Shown one piece after another: positions 6,623 through 13,324 of a stretch of 13,582 nucleotides of DNA (positions are counted from its first letter, which is position 1; the number at the start of each line of letters is the position of its first letter). The notes beneath the pieces were generated by a model. That model was not told the DNA's origin. It saw nothing but the letters and a program-made list of their open reading frames with translations, and ran no database searches. Origin of the DNA: Flavobacteriales bacterium (GTDB taxonomy: Bacteria; Bacteroidota; Bacteroidia; NS11-12g; UBA9320); the NCBI GenBank assembly GCA_020635455.1, contig JACJZT010000014.1:1-13582 (forward strand), written 5' to 3'. The translations under genes were made by a program, and so were the position numbers.

Positions 6623-7711
6623 TTGAAATCTTACCCTTCCAATATACTCATTATTAAGTACCCTTCCTACGGAAGTCCACTCATTGGAAGGACATATAAT
6701 TTCCCTTCTGATTCAGGATATAGGTTCTCATTCAATGGCAAAGAAAAGGATAATGAAGTTATTGGATTTGGCCGTTGGCAAGATTATGGGGAGCGTGCAT
6801 ACAGGACAGATTTGGGAAGATTTGTTTCCGTTGACCCTCTCAGGAATGAATACCCTCATTATAGTACATATCAATATGCGGGAAACAAACCAACAGTATT
6901 TATTGATCGAGATGGGTTAGAAGAAGGATGGGAAATTGCTACACGACGTAGAGAAGAAGCACTATTAAGTAATAAGATCACAGAAGATGAATATGTGGCA
7001 CAATCAAAAACTGCTGCCATGGGTGGAGTTATAGGTGCAGCAGTTGTATTTGATATATTTGTTACTAAAGGTAGGCTTTCACAATTTCTAATTTATACCC
7101 AAGTTGCAGGTGCTTTTGAACATAATATAGCTACAACACCTGAAGGCAGGGATGCACAGGATAAAAGATCAAAAGAGGCCTTATCAAATGCAATAATTGC
7201 ACAAGGAACTTTTTTTGTATTTGGTGCTGCAGGTAAAGGACTTGGAGCAATGGTAACAGATGCTAAAAAATTGTATAATTTTGGGGCAAAAGCCTTAGGA
7301 GAAATGGGAGAAGAAGCTCTTGCCAGCCAATATGGAACATATAAGCCTTCAGGGGTAGGATCTGGAATGTCTACCTCAAATGGTGCAAGACTTGTTGATG
7401 GTTTGCCTGTCGGTACAACTGTTCAGGAAACAAGAATTTATTACGAATCAAAAGTGGGTTTCCAAAAATATAGTGGTAAAGTTGTTGACCAGGTAAAAAA
7501 AGATGCAGAATTAATTGCCACAGGTAAGGTTGAAGAAGTTACCTGGGTTTTTTATAGAAGCCCATCTACAGGGAAAGTTGGTGCTTCAGAGGATTTACTT
7601 AAAGCGCTTAAAGAAGCTGGTATAAAAACACAAATAGCAGGAAATATTCCGAAAAAAATCCTTAATAAGGCAATTAATAAATATAAGCCTACAGTTAAAA
7701 GTGGCAATTAA
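6623..7711 (+). CDS. Orphan RHS tip 3: RHS core plus PD-(D/E)xK nuclease-like toxin domain
   Basis: This 362-residue protein starts at TTG; no ATG is in frame before the RHS core. YPSYGSPLIGRTY (13-25) leads into a classical RHS core: YRFSFNGKEKDNEV, GERAYRTDLGRFVSVDPL, YQYAGNKPTVFIDRDG (to about 98). Residues 130-210 hold two Ala/Gly-rich hydrophobic stretches, typical of a pretoxin or translocation region. The end (about 225-340) resembles restriction-endonuclease-fold toxins: GEEALASQYG, then LVDGLPVG (Asp259), then IYYESKVGF (Glu275-Ser-Lys277), then a helix, the strand EVTWVFYRSP and a helix. D...ExK is the PD-(D/E)xK catalytic pattern, so a DNase acting in the cytoplasm is likely. It is followed after two bases by its putative immunity gene. 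Confidence 0.77.
   Translation: MKSYPSNILIIKYPSYGSPLIGRTYNFPSDSGYRFSFNGKEKDNEVIGFGRWQDYGERAYRTDLGRFVSVDPLRNEYPHYSTYQYAGNKPTVFIDRDGLEEGWEIATRRREEALLSNKITEDEYVAQSKTAAMGGVIGAAVVFDIFVTKGRLSQFLIYTQVAGAFEHNIATTPEGRDAQDKRSKEALSNAIIAQGTFFVFGAAGKGLGAMVTDAKKLYNFGAKALGEMGEEALASQYGTYKPSGVGSGMSTSNGARLVDGLPVGTTVQETRIYYESKVGFQKYSGKVVDQVKKDAELIATGKVEEVTWVFYRSPSTGKVGASEDLLKALKEAGIKTQIAGNIPKKILNKAINKYKPTVKSGN
6662..6688 (+). repeat. RHS junction repeat, copy 3 (27 bases shared with copy 1)
   Basis: Identical over 27 bases to 3301-3327, although the proteins diverge immediately afterwards. Copies 2 and 3 also share the preceding TAC, giving TACCCTTCCTACGGAAGT in both. Confidence 0.85.
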
Positions 7712-7713
7712 TA

Positions 7714-8325
7714 ATGGAACCATTAGTTAATAGAAATTACGAAATTCTAACACTTCCAGTTGATTATAAAGGAAGCTTTCTAGATTTGGATATAGAAGAA
7801 ATTAAACAATACTATGAATGGTTTTTAAATATTAAAGATGAGAGAAAGAATATTATCTGTAACTTTTTGTTTGAAAACCCCAGTGGTTGTTTGTCTGAAA
7901 AGAATCTAAAGGTAATTGAATTATTCTTAGTTAATTCAACAAATGCTAACCCTTTGTCAGAAAATGAAATAGCTCTAAAAAAAAGTAAAATTGCTTCACA
8001 TTTGAGACCTTATGTAGAATTTGATAAATATTTGTTGGATAAAAAGACAGTTTCGATTTGTTATGATATAGGAATATATTTAGGTGATTTAATCATTAGT
8101 CTTGATAGTAAAGTAAAATGGAAACTTGAAACTGATATAAAAGACATTGATTATGGGCAACCCGTTTTAACCAAGAATGGTTGTAAATTAACCATTAATC
8201 CTTTTATAGTTGCTAAGAATACTGCATCTAAGATTTATAAAAAGACATACCATGAAGGACAAATTATTAGTTTTTTTAATGCATGGAAAAAGGGATTTAA
8301 AGTTGGAAATGAACCAAGTTTGTAA
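7714..8325 (+). CDS. Putative cytoplasmic immunity protein for RHS tip 3
   Basis: This 203-residue protein has no signal peptide or membrane segment, so it should stay in the cytoplasm. I do not recognise its family with certainty. A helical, acidic first half (LDIEEIKQYYEWFLNIKDE) is followed by YDIGIYLGDLIISLDSKVKWKLE and a conserved-looking YGQPVLTKNGCKLTINPF. It starts two bases after the stop of tip 3, so the two are translationally coupled, and the immunity role is inferred from that. A cytoplasmic location is what an inhibitor of a DNA-cutting toxin would need, in contrast to the lipoprotein immunities of cassettes 1 and 2. Confidence 0.68.
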   Translation: MEPLVNRNYEILTLPVDYKGSFLDLDIEEIKQYYEWFLNIKDERKNIICNFLFENPSGCLSEKNLKVIELFLVNSTNANPLSENEIALKKSKIASHLRPYVEFDKYLLDKKTVSICYDIGIYLGDLIISLDSKVKWKLETDIKDIDYGQPVLTKNGCKLTINPFIVAKNTASKIYKKTYHEGQIISFFNAWKKGFKVGNEPSL

Positions 8326-8366
8326 GTAAAAAATTAACTGAATAAGTTTAGATTTAACCTGAAAGT

Positions 8367-8407
8367 TGGGCTAAAATTGTAAAGACCAATTGCACAAATT
8401 TAACCCA
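8367..8407. terminator. Bidirectional terminator-like hairpin between convergent genes
   Basis: TGGGCTAAAATTGT (8367-8380) and ACAAATTTAACCCA (8394-8407) pair over 14 positions with two mismatches, around a 13-base loop. It lies between the end of the cassette 3 immunity gene and the end of the convergent gene. There is no long T run on either side, so its efficiency is uncertain. Confidence 0.5.
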
Positions 8408-8437
8408 TAAACATAAACAACTGTCAGAAATACACTA

Positions 8438-8944
8438 TCATTTACGTTCAATAATTCTATACCCACACTCGAAAAATATTGCTTTTGTGCCTTTTTTAAT
8501 AATATAATAAAAGCCATGTCTTCTTTTATGGATATAGTTTATCTCGTAAAAAGTACCAGAAGTCTTTTGAAATAAAATAATTTTACGAGATGAAAATAAT
8601 TCTATCAAAACAGCAGAATTTGGAAAAATTTTATAATCTCTACCTCCAATTTTAGTGTATTCATTTCCAATTACAATATATTGATTTGTAATAGCATAAT
8701 TCAAAGTGTCTCTCAATTTAGCATAATCCTTATACCAAGGCGAATCTATATTGACGGGGTCTATTCCCCCCGAAGATTTGATATAATCCTCAGCCTTAAA
8801 TACGAAAACGGAAGTATCACTATTTAGATAAATTACTACTCCTTTTTTAAGTTCTGTTGGAAGTTTACTAATTATTCCTTCAAACTGAGCAAATGTTGCT
8901 AAATGAAATCCGATGAACCCTAATAAAACTAAAATCTTTTTCAT
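8438..8944 (-). CDS. Secreted protein of unknown function
   Basis: This 168-residue protein (counted from the second ATG) begins MKKILVLLGFIGFHLATFAQ, a good Sec signal peptide with likely cleavage after FAQ, so the product should reach the periplasm or beyond. An in-frame ATG four codons earlier (8956) would add MIGE before the Lys pair; the later start gives the more standard signal peptide. The mature part (about 148 residues) holds no motif I recognise. It alternates strands and polar loops (GVVIYLNSDTSVFVF, YIVIGNEYTKIGG, RRHGFYYIIKKG). It lies on the opposite strand to the RHS array, next to the IS element, and is AT-rich like the array. It may be part of the acquired island, but nothing links it to a toxin. 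Confidence 0.6.
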   Translation of the reverse strand: MKKILVLLGFIGFHLATFAQFEGIISKLPTELKKGVVIYLNSDTSVFVFKAEDYIKSSGGIDPVNIDSPWYKDYAKLRDTLNYAITNQYIVIGNEYTKIGGRDYKIFPNSAVLIELFSSRKIILFQKTSGTFYEINYIHKRRHGFYYIIKKGTKAIFFECGYRIIERK

Positions 8945-9030
8945 CTCTCCAATCATTACAACCCATGAGATTCACTTGCAGGCCCCTGTTTTGTTTCAGG
9001 CATGTAATACTTTCTTAAATCTAGACCATG

Positions 9031-9044
9031 TGTAATACTCCCCA
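9031..9044 (+). repeat. Left terminal inverted repeat of the IS
   Basis: TGTAATACTCCCCA matches the reverse complement of the right end perfectly over 14 bases. Weaker similarity (CCA, AAGG, TAG) continues to about 35 bases when one gap is allowed. A second TGTAATACT occurs outside the element at 9003-9011. Confidence 0.88.
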
Positions 9045-9059
9045 AAAATAGGGCCACAA

Positions 9060-9092
9060 GGTTAGTTATAAAAAACACTATATTTACTAACC
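9060..9092. other. Inverted repeat spanning the orfA promoter region of the IS
   Basis: GGTTAGT (9060-9066) and ACTAACC (9086-9092) are perfect complements 19 bases apart, ending four bases before the orfA ATG. TATATTTA at 9079-9086 is one base off a TAnnTTTG -7 element and lies between the arms. It could be a repressor site, or a hairpin that limits translation from read-through transcripts; both are inferences. Confidence 0.4.
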
Positions 9093-9095
9093 AAA

Positions 9096-9392
9096 ATGCA
9101 AAAACAAACAAGACGCAAATTTTCTGCAGCCTTCAAGGCCAAAGTGGCTCTCGATGCTGCCAAAGAACAGCAAACATTAGCTGAGTTATCTAAAAAGTAT
9201 GAAGTAAGCTCTGTAATTATTTCCAGGTGGAAGGCAGAGCTTTTAGCTAATCTTTCGACCGTTTTTGAAAAATCAACCGGTGAAGATTCCTCTGAAGATA
9301 AAGTAGACATTGAGAAGCTCTATGCACAGATTGGGCAGCTTAAGGTGGAGAATGATTTTTTAAAAAAAAGTGCCAAGAGACTGGGGATATGA
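9096..9392 (+). CDS. IS3-family transposase OrfA (helix-turn-helix)
   Basis: This 98-residue protein begins with a basic segment, QTRRKFSAAFKAKVALDA, and a helix-turn-helix at about 8-55 (TLAELSKKYEVSSVIISRWK), the DNA-binding domain of IS3 OrfA proteins. A leucine-zipper-like helix follows at about 72-92 (IEKLYAQIGQLKVENDFLKKS). It recognises the IS ends and limits transposition. Its end overlaps orfB at ATGA. The A8 run near the end allows a -1 frameshift that makes the full OrfAB transposase. Confidence 0.92.
   Translation: MQKQTRRKFSAAFKAKVALDAAKEQQTLAELSKKYEVSSVIISRWKAELLANLSTVFEKSTGEDSSEDKVDIEKLYAQIGQLKVENDFLKKSAKRLGI
9362..9368 (+). promoter_or_regulatory. Programmed -1 frameshift site in the IS
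   Basis: The orfA frame reads TTA AAA AAA AGT here, giving the slippery heptamer A AAA AAA inside an eight-A run. OrfB lies in the -1 frame, and that frame is open from the A run to the orfB ATG (AAG TGC CAA GAG ACT GGG GAT ATG). IS3 elements use such A-rich sites to make OrfAB. Confidence 0.7.
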
Positions 9393-10225
9393 AATCCAAA
9401 GCTAAGTTGATCCGTCCGGAAGCTGGTTTATCGGTTCGCAAACAGTGTGATCTGCTTTCAGTCAACCGGAGTTTGCTTTACTACAAACCCATGGATGAAA
9501 AACCGGAGAACATCAAAATGATGCGATTGATGGATGAACACCTGATTAACCACCCCACCGAAGGGGTGTGGTCTATGGTTTATTTATTAAGGGATCTTGG
9601 GTATCCCATCGGTCCCAAAAGGATCCGCAGGTTGTTCAGGATCATGGGGCATGAAACCATTTACCGGCGCAAGAACCTGACCAAACAAGGTTTAAGGGAG
9701 TACATTAGGCCTTATCTGCTCAGAGGTATGGAAATAACCCGCGCCAATCAGGTCTGGTGTACGGACATAACCTATATACCAATGCGCAAAGGATTCATGT
9801 ATATGACAGCTATAATAGACGTATATAGCCGTAAAATCCTTTCCTGGGGTATCAGTAACTCTATGGACGCCCAGTGGTGTAAAAATGTGCTGAATGAGGC
9901 AATAAGGCAGTATGGCTTGCCTGAGATTGTAAACAGTGATCAGGGGTCTCAATACACCAGTGCCTTATGGACACAGTACCTCGACAAATTGAAAGTAAAA
10001 GTCTCAATGGATGGCAAAGGAAGAGCAACGGACAACAGTTGGATCGAACGGTTCTGGAAAAGCATTAAGCACGATTACATTTATTTAAATCCGGCAGAGG
10101 ATGGCTTTGAACTTTATGAAGGGATCCAAAACCATGTGGAGTACTACAATAATAAAACCCATCATAGCACCAAACAAAAACCCAATACCCGTTTTGAGGA
10201 TTCCTTAAGCCGAAAAGCAGCATAG
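9389..10225 (+). CDS. IS3-family transposase OrfB (DDE integrase core)
   Basis: This 278-residue catalytic subunit has an N-terminal HTH_21-like region (about 40-90: HPTEGVWSMVYLLRDLGYPIGPKRIRRLFR). The retroviral-type integrase core follows. The DDE triad is visible as Asp126 in WCTDITY, Asp184 in VNSDQGSQYTS and Glu220 in NSWIERFW, with the standard 35 residues between the second Asp and the Glu. The C-terminal YYNNKTHHSTKQKPNTRFE is the usual IS3 ending. The length is normal and no internal stop is seen, so it looks functional. It is translated alone from the ATGA overlap or as a frameshifted fusion with OrfA. Confidence 0.94.
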   Translation: MKSKAKLIRPEAGLSVRKQCDLLSVNRSLLYYKPMDEKPENIKMMRLMDEHLINHPTEGVWSMVYLLRDLGYPIGPKRIRRLFRIMGHETIYRRKNLTKQGLREYIRPYLLRGMEITRANQVWCTDITYIPMRKGFMYMTAIIDVYSRKILSWGISNSMDAQWCKNVLNEAIRQYGLPEIVNSDQGSQYTSALWTQYLDKLKVKVSMDGKGRATDNSWIERFWKSIKHDYIYLNPAEDGFELYEGIQNHVEYYNNKTHHSTKQKPNTRFEDSLSRKAA

Positions 10226-10343
10226 TAATCCACAAAAAATGGACTTATTAACAAAGAAAAAAGTAACAAAAAAGAAAATAAAAAAAAAGAAGAGATTTGA
10301 ATGAAGTTTTTAACTTAACTTTCCTATCCTTTTGGTTTAAAAA

Positions 10344-10357
10344 TGGGGAGTATTACA
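10344..10357 (-). repeat. Right terminal inverted repeat of the IS
   Basis: TGGGGAGTATTACA is the exact reverse complement of the left terminus and ends in CA, as expected. The A-rich stretch 10226-10343 before it is noncoding IS sequence. Confidence 0.88.
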
Positions 10358-10634
10358 CTATTACAAAAACCAATTCTTTCATAAATGGAAAATCCAACTT
10401 CATGGCTTAAAAACATCCATTCAAAAATCCAAAATCTTCAAACACAAAATAAAAGAATGGGAAGTATGGACTCAATTCCTTCTATTTGCAATGGCATTTG
10501 ACCTATAAAACAAATAACGATATTCCCTTGCTTTGAAAATGAAAACCAATTTCAGATGAAGAATTTATACCATATTGACTGCATAAAATGTAACTTTACA
10601 TGCTTTTGGAAGAGATAACTTTTAGGACCCAATT
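10358..10634. other. Intergenic region between the IS and the MarC gene
   Basis: This region of 277 bases holds no gene, RNA or clear repeat that I can see. TAACTTTA at 10591-10598 is one base from a TAnnTTTG -7 element and lies 36 bases before the MarC start, so it is a weak candidate for that promoter. Confidence 0.4.
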
Positions 10635-11270
10635 ATGAACGATCTGCTCAGTTTCGGATTGTTGGCATTCACATCCTTTTTTACCCTTATAAACCCTCTG
10701 GGTACCATGCCTGTTTTTATGACCATGACCGCCGATCTCACTACTGAAGACCGGACCAAAACCGCCAAAAAGGCTTCCATAGTGTCTTTTATTACCATCG
10801 TAATATTTGCCTTTTCAGGTCAACTCTTGTTTAATTTCTTCGGGATCTCGGTCAATAGTTTCAGGATCGTTGGAGGAGTTATTTTCTTTCTGATGGGAAT
10901 GGACATGCTGCAGGCAAGGCTCGGTAAGGTTAAAATTAAAGAATCTGAAGTTAAAACCTACGTCAACGATATTTCCATTACGCCACTGGCCATACCCATG
11001 ATATGCGGACCGGGAGCCTTAACCAATGCCATTGTATTGATGGACGACGCTGTGAACCTCAAGTTGAAATTGGTTTTGATGGTGGCTGTTGTCCTGGTAA
11101 TGTTGCTTACTTATATAATTCTGTACAGTTCGTCCAGGATCCTAAAAATTCTCGGTGAAACCGGTAATAATGTTATGATGCGGTTAATGGGCCTTATCGT
11201 GATGGTTATCGCCGTTGAGTTTTTTTTCAGCGGACTTACACCAATCCTCCAAAACATTCTAAAATCATAA
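10635..11270 (+). CDS. MarC-family integral membrane protein
   Basis: This 211-residue protein has about six hydrophobic segments and the length usual for the family. Family marks are visible. TLINPLGTMPVF (17-28) is the first conserved re-entrant or helix motif. GGVIFFLMGMDMLQ (80-93) follows the third segment. ITPLAIPMICGPGALT (115-130) is the second conserved Pro/Gly motif. MarC proteins sit in the inner membrane. They were once tied to multiple antibiotic resistance, a link later withdrawn, and their transported substrate is not established. The gene is followed after 60 bases by a TfoX-domain gene on the same strand, which may be co-transcribed. It is probably a resident chromosomal gene bordering the accessory region. 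Confidence 0.92.
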   Translation: MNDLLSFGLLAFTSFFTLINPLGTMPVFMTMTADLTTEDRTKTAKKASIVSFITIVIFAFSGQLLFNFFGISVNSFRIVGGVIFFLMGMDMLQARLGKVKIKESEVKTYVNDISITPLAIPMICGPGALTNAIVLMDDAVNLKLKLVLMVAVVLVMLLTYIILYSSSRILKILGETGNNVMMRLMGLIVMVIAVEFFFSGLTPILQNILKS

Positions 11271-11330
11271 TATGGATTCAGAAGGCTTTAAGTGTACTAA
11301 TTGTAAAACAATAAGAAGAGGTTAAAAAAT

Positions 11331-11669
11331 ATGGCATACAGCGAATACCTGGCCGAAAGGGTCAGACAGAGGTTAATGAATTGCAATGTAACCGATGAAA
11401 AAAAGATGATGGGTGGATTGATCTTTATGGTAAATCAAAAAATGTGTATTGGCATCGATAAGGATAAAACATCGCAAAAGGACCGTTTAATGGTTAGGGT
11501 TGGTAAAATACCCTATGATGAACTGCTCAGGAAAAAGGGAAGCCGTGAAATGGATTTTACCGGCAAGGCCATGAGAGGTTTCTTATTTATCGATCCCGAA
11601 GGTTTAGACTCAGATGAAGATCTGGATTTCTGGATCTCAAAAGCACTTGAGTTTAACGAGATCCTATAG
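11331..11669 (+). CDS. TfoX N-terminal domain protein
   Basis: This 112-residue protein matches the stand-alone TfoX/Sxy N-terminal domain. It opens with an amphipathic helix (YSEYLAERVRQRLMN), then KKMMGGLIFMVNQKMCIGI (24-42), corresponding to the family's 'kkMFGg..f..ngkm..gi'. The strand DRLMVRVGK and FTGKAMRGFLFIDPEGL, where relatives have 'pM.g...v....l', follow. It ends with a Trp-containing helix (DLDFWISKALEFNE). In proteobacteria the full-length protein controls competence; these short forms in other phyla have no proven role. It lacks the C-terminal TfoX domain. AAGAGG about ten bases before the ATG could act as a ribosome binding site. It converges on the large membrane-protein gene, with 35 bases between. 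Confidence 0.85.
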   Translation: MAYSEYLAERVRQRLMNCNVTDEKKMMGGLIFMVNQKMCIGIDKDKTSQKDRLMVRVGKIPYDELLRKKGSREMDFTGKAMRGFLFIDPEGLDSDEDLDFWISKALEFNEIL

Positions 11670-11704
11670 TTGCTTCTTGATCTGCTTTCCTATGTAAGGT
11701 TCAT

Positions 11705-13150
11705 TCATGGCCTTAAATACCGGTAATAAACCGATTTTCCGGTATCCGAAAGATACTGATATTTGGTTGACTCCTGATGGTAGTATTCCATGTCCTGAAT
11801 GTTCTGTCCGCTGTTGAGATAATAGTTGAACTCCTTAAAATTGTATCTCGACAATCCCGATGTGTGATCAAAATAAGGTTTGTAAAACAATTGAAGGATT
11901 CCGCCAACCGAGAAAATAAGAACAAAGGCGTAACGGAATGCTTTTTTGAATTGATGAAGATTCCCGATCACCCATAAATTTAAAAGAAACAGGTAAAAAG
12001 AAACCCCTCTCAGCATAAAATCAAACTGGTAAAAAACCAAAAAGAAAGGCAACAGTAAAAATGCTGAGAAGTAAAGTGATCTTGCGTTTCCAGAGAATGA
12101 ACGTATTCTTTTTTCTTTACTGCTCAGAAAATAAAAAAGAGTAAAGATCAAATATGGGATCAATAGCATCGAAAAAAACAAGGTTATTTCTCTCAATTGC
12201 TCTCCGCTCATCTGCCAGAACCTGAGAAAACCGGGCCGGCTGTGGCCATTATAGTAGCTGGTGATCAGAAAAAACAGTATTGCATAAGGTAGCAGAATCC
12301 TTACTTTTTTAAGTGCGGGTTTGTAATTGATCAAGAGTTGAAGCATGAAGAGCAACAGGGCAGCAAAGGCTATAAAAACAGACCATACAGGAAGCATGCA
12401 ACATACCAGTGCACTAACCTGTAAATTGTTGGTATTCCAGGAGTAATGCAAAAGACAACCCGATAAAACCAAGGCCATAAAATGTTGGGGAACAAAGTAC
12501 AACTGCGTGATCAAAGTGCTGGCCTCGAGATAGAAAGGATGATCGAATAAATAATTCCTCATGATGAACCCAATGTCTTTCCCATGCCTGAACTGGTAAA
12601 AGTCGATCGCATCAAAGAATTCCTTAACCCATAAAAAAGAATTGGGTAAAATTAAGATCAGGTAGGCATAAAAAGGGTTTTTAACCACAAATTGCTGAAG
12701 GTAACTTAGGGTCAGGAACACTCCAATGAACAATTCTGCAAAGAGAAAATATTCTGCCCACCCGGCAACGGTTAGTTTGGCCAAAGCACTTGGAATCAGA
12801 TAATAACCGATGTTATAGCTTAAATAGTACCCTGATTGGTAAATTACCGGCCACGAACGATTAACCAGATCTGAGGTAATAAGATGGTGTTTTACAAAAT
12901 CGAAGGTTTGTGAACTCAGATTACAGGTTCCCGAAAGGTATACCAGATAAAGAGAAAACACCAGGTTCAGATATAGAATTAGTTTTCCCTTAGGTCTATA
13001 CTTAATGTGTTCGATCTCAAGGTTGAGGAAGAGCCCAATAATTACGACCACCGCAGGTACCCATACATACCAGCTGAACCAGGTGGCAAGAAACAGCAAA
13101 TTGGGTAAAACCAAAGCTGCGATTATGGCAACTGCCGAGTTCGATTTCAT
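11705..13150 (-). CDS. Polytopic membrane protein, possible GT-C-type glycosyltransferase
   Basis: This 481-residue protein has roughly ten or more hydrophobic segments over residues 5-440 and a soluble C-terminal tail of about 50 residues. After the first segments, the extracytoplasmic stretch FDFVKHHLITSDLVNRSWPVIYQ (83-105) contains Asp, Lys/His and Trp-Pro. It is followed by LSYNIGYYLIPSALAKL. This resembles the first periplasmic loop of GT-C enzymes, in which an acidic residue acts on a lipid-linked sugar. A later FVPQHFMALVLSGCLLH (219-235) also recalls such membrane proteins. I cannot name a family, and a role in cell-surface glycan assembly is inference. A -7 element lies 23 bases before the start. 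The gene is on the same strand as the downstream end of a T9SS cargo gene, 174 bases away. Confidence 0.72.
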   Translation of the reverse strand: MKSNSAVAIIAALVLPNLLFLATWFSWYVWVPAVVVIIGLFLNLEIEHIKYRPKGKLILYLNLVFSLYLVYLSGTCNLSSQTFDFVKHHLITSDLVNRSWPVIYQSGYYLSYNIGYYLIPSALAKLTVAGWAEYFLFAELFIGVFLTLSYLQQFVVKNPFYAYLILILPNSFLWVKEFFDAIDFYQFRHGKDIGFIMRNYLFDHPFYLEASTLITQLYFVPQHFMALVLSGCLLHYSWNTNNLQVSALVCCMLPVWSVFIAFAALLLFMLQLLINYKPALKKVRILLPYAILFFLITSYYNGHSRPGFLRFWQMSGEQLREITLFFSMLLIPYLIFTLFYFLSSKEKRIRSFSGNARSLYFSAFLLLPFFLVFYQFDFMLRGVSFYLFLLNLWVIGNLHQFKKAFRYAFVLIFSVGGILQLFYKPYFDHTSGLSRYNFKEFNYYLNSGQNIQDMEYYHQESTKYQYLSDTGKSVYYRYLRP

Positions 13151-13173
13151 AAGCTAATGCCGGATATCTGCTT

Positions 13174-13181
13174 CAAATGTA
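13174..13181 (-). promoter_or_regulatory. -7 promoter element of the membrane-protein gene
   Basis: On the minus strand TACATTTG matches TAnnTTTG exactly and ends 23 bases before the ATG. No TTG is seen at the -33 position; a T-rich run lies there instead. Confidence 0.5.
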
Positions 13182-13249
13182 TTATTTCAGGAAAGAAAAG
13201 AAAAAAAACATACCTTTATGCATGACCTGTACTTACAAATGGATTCCAA

Positions 13250-13280
13250 CAGAAAACCCCACCGTTAAGGCAGGGTTCTG
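13250..13280. terminator. Possible terminator hairpin after the T9SS cargo gene
   Basis: CAGAAAACCC and GGGTTCTG can pair over eight bases with a two-base bulge around a loop of about 14 bases. It lies 45 bases past the stop of the minus-strand cargo gene, but no strong T run follows. Confidence 0.3.
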
Positions 13281-13324
13281 TTCTATTTACGTCGTAAGTA
13301 TACTTATCTCATTATCTTTTATGC

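Larger units (their letters stand above)
9031..10357 (+). mobile_element. IS3-family insertion sequence, apparently complete
   Basis: A 1327-base element has ends in inverted orientation: TGTAATACTCCCCA at 9031-9044, mirrored by TGGGGAGTATTACA at 10344-10357. It has the TG...CA termini typical of IS3 elements. It carries orfA and orfB in overlapping frames with a slippery A run, and an intact DDE triad, so it could be active. The flanking bases (ATG on the left, CTA on the right) show no 3-4 base target duplication. That suggests an older insertion whose flanks have changed, or a recombination event. Its base composition is close to that of the flanking host genes and richer in GC than the RHS array. 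Confidence 0.9.

Noticed and set aside
6533..6663. AAGTACCC occurring at 6533-6540 and 6656-6663, as possible direct repeats flanking the cassette 3 promoter
   Set aside because: Eight bases in an AT-rich stretch could match by chance and nothing else supports a mobile unit.
9062..9310. Minus-strand open frame of 82 codons across orfA
   Set aside because: Antisense to a clear IS3 orfA; no support.
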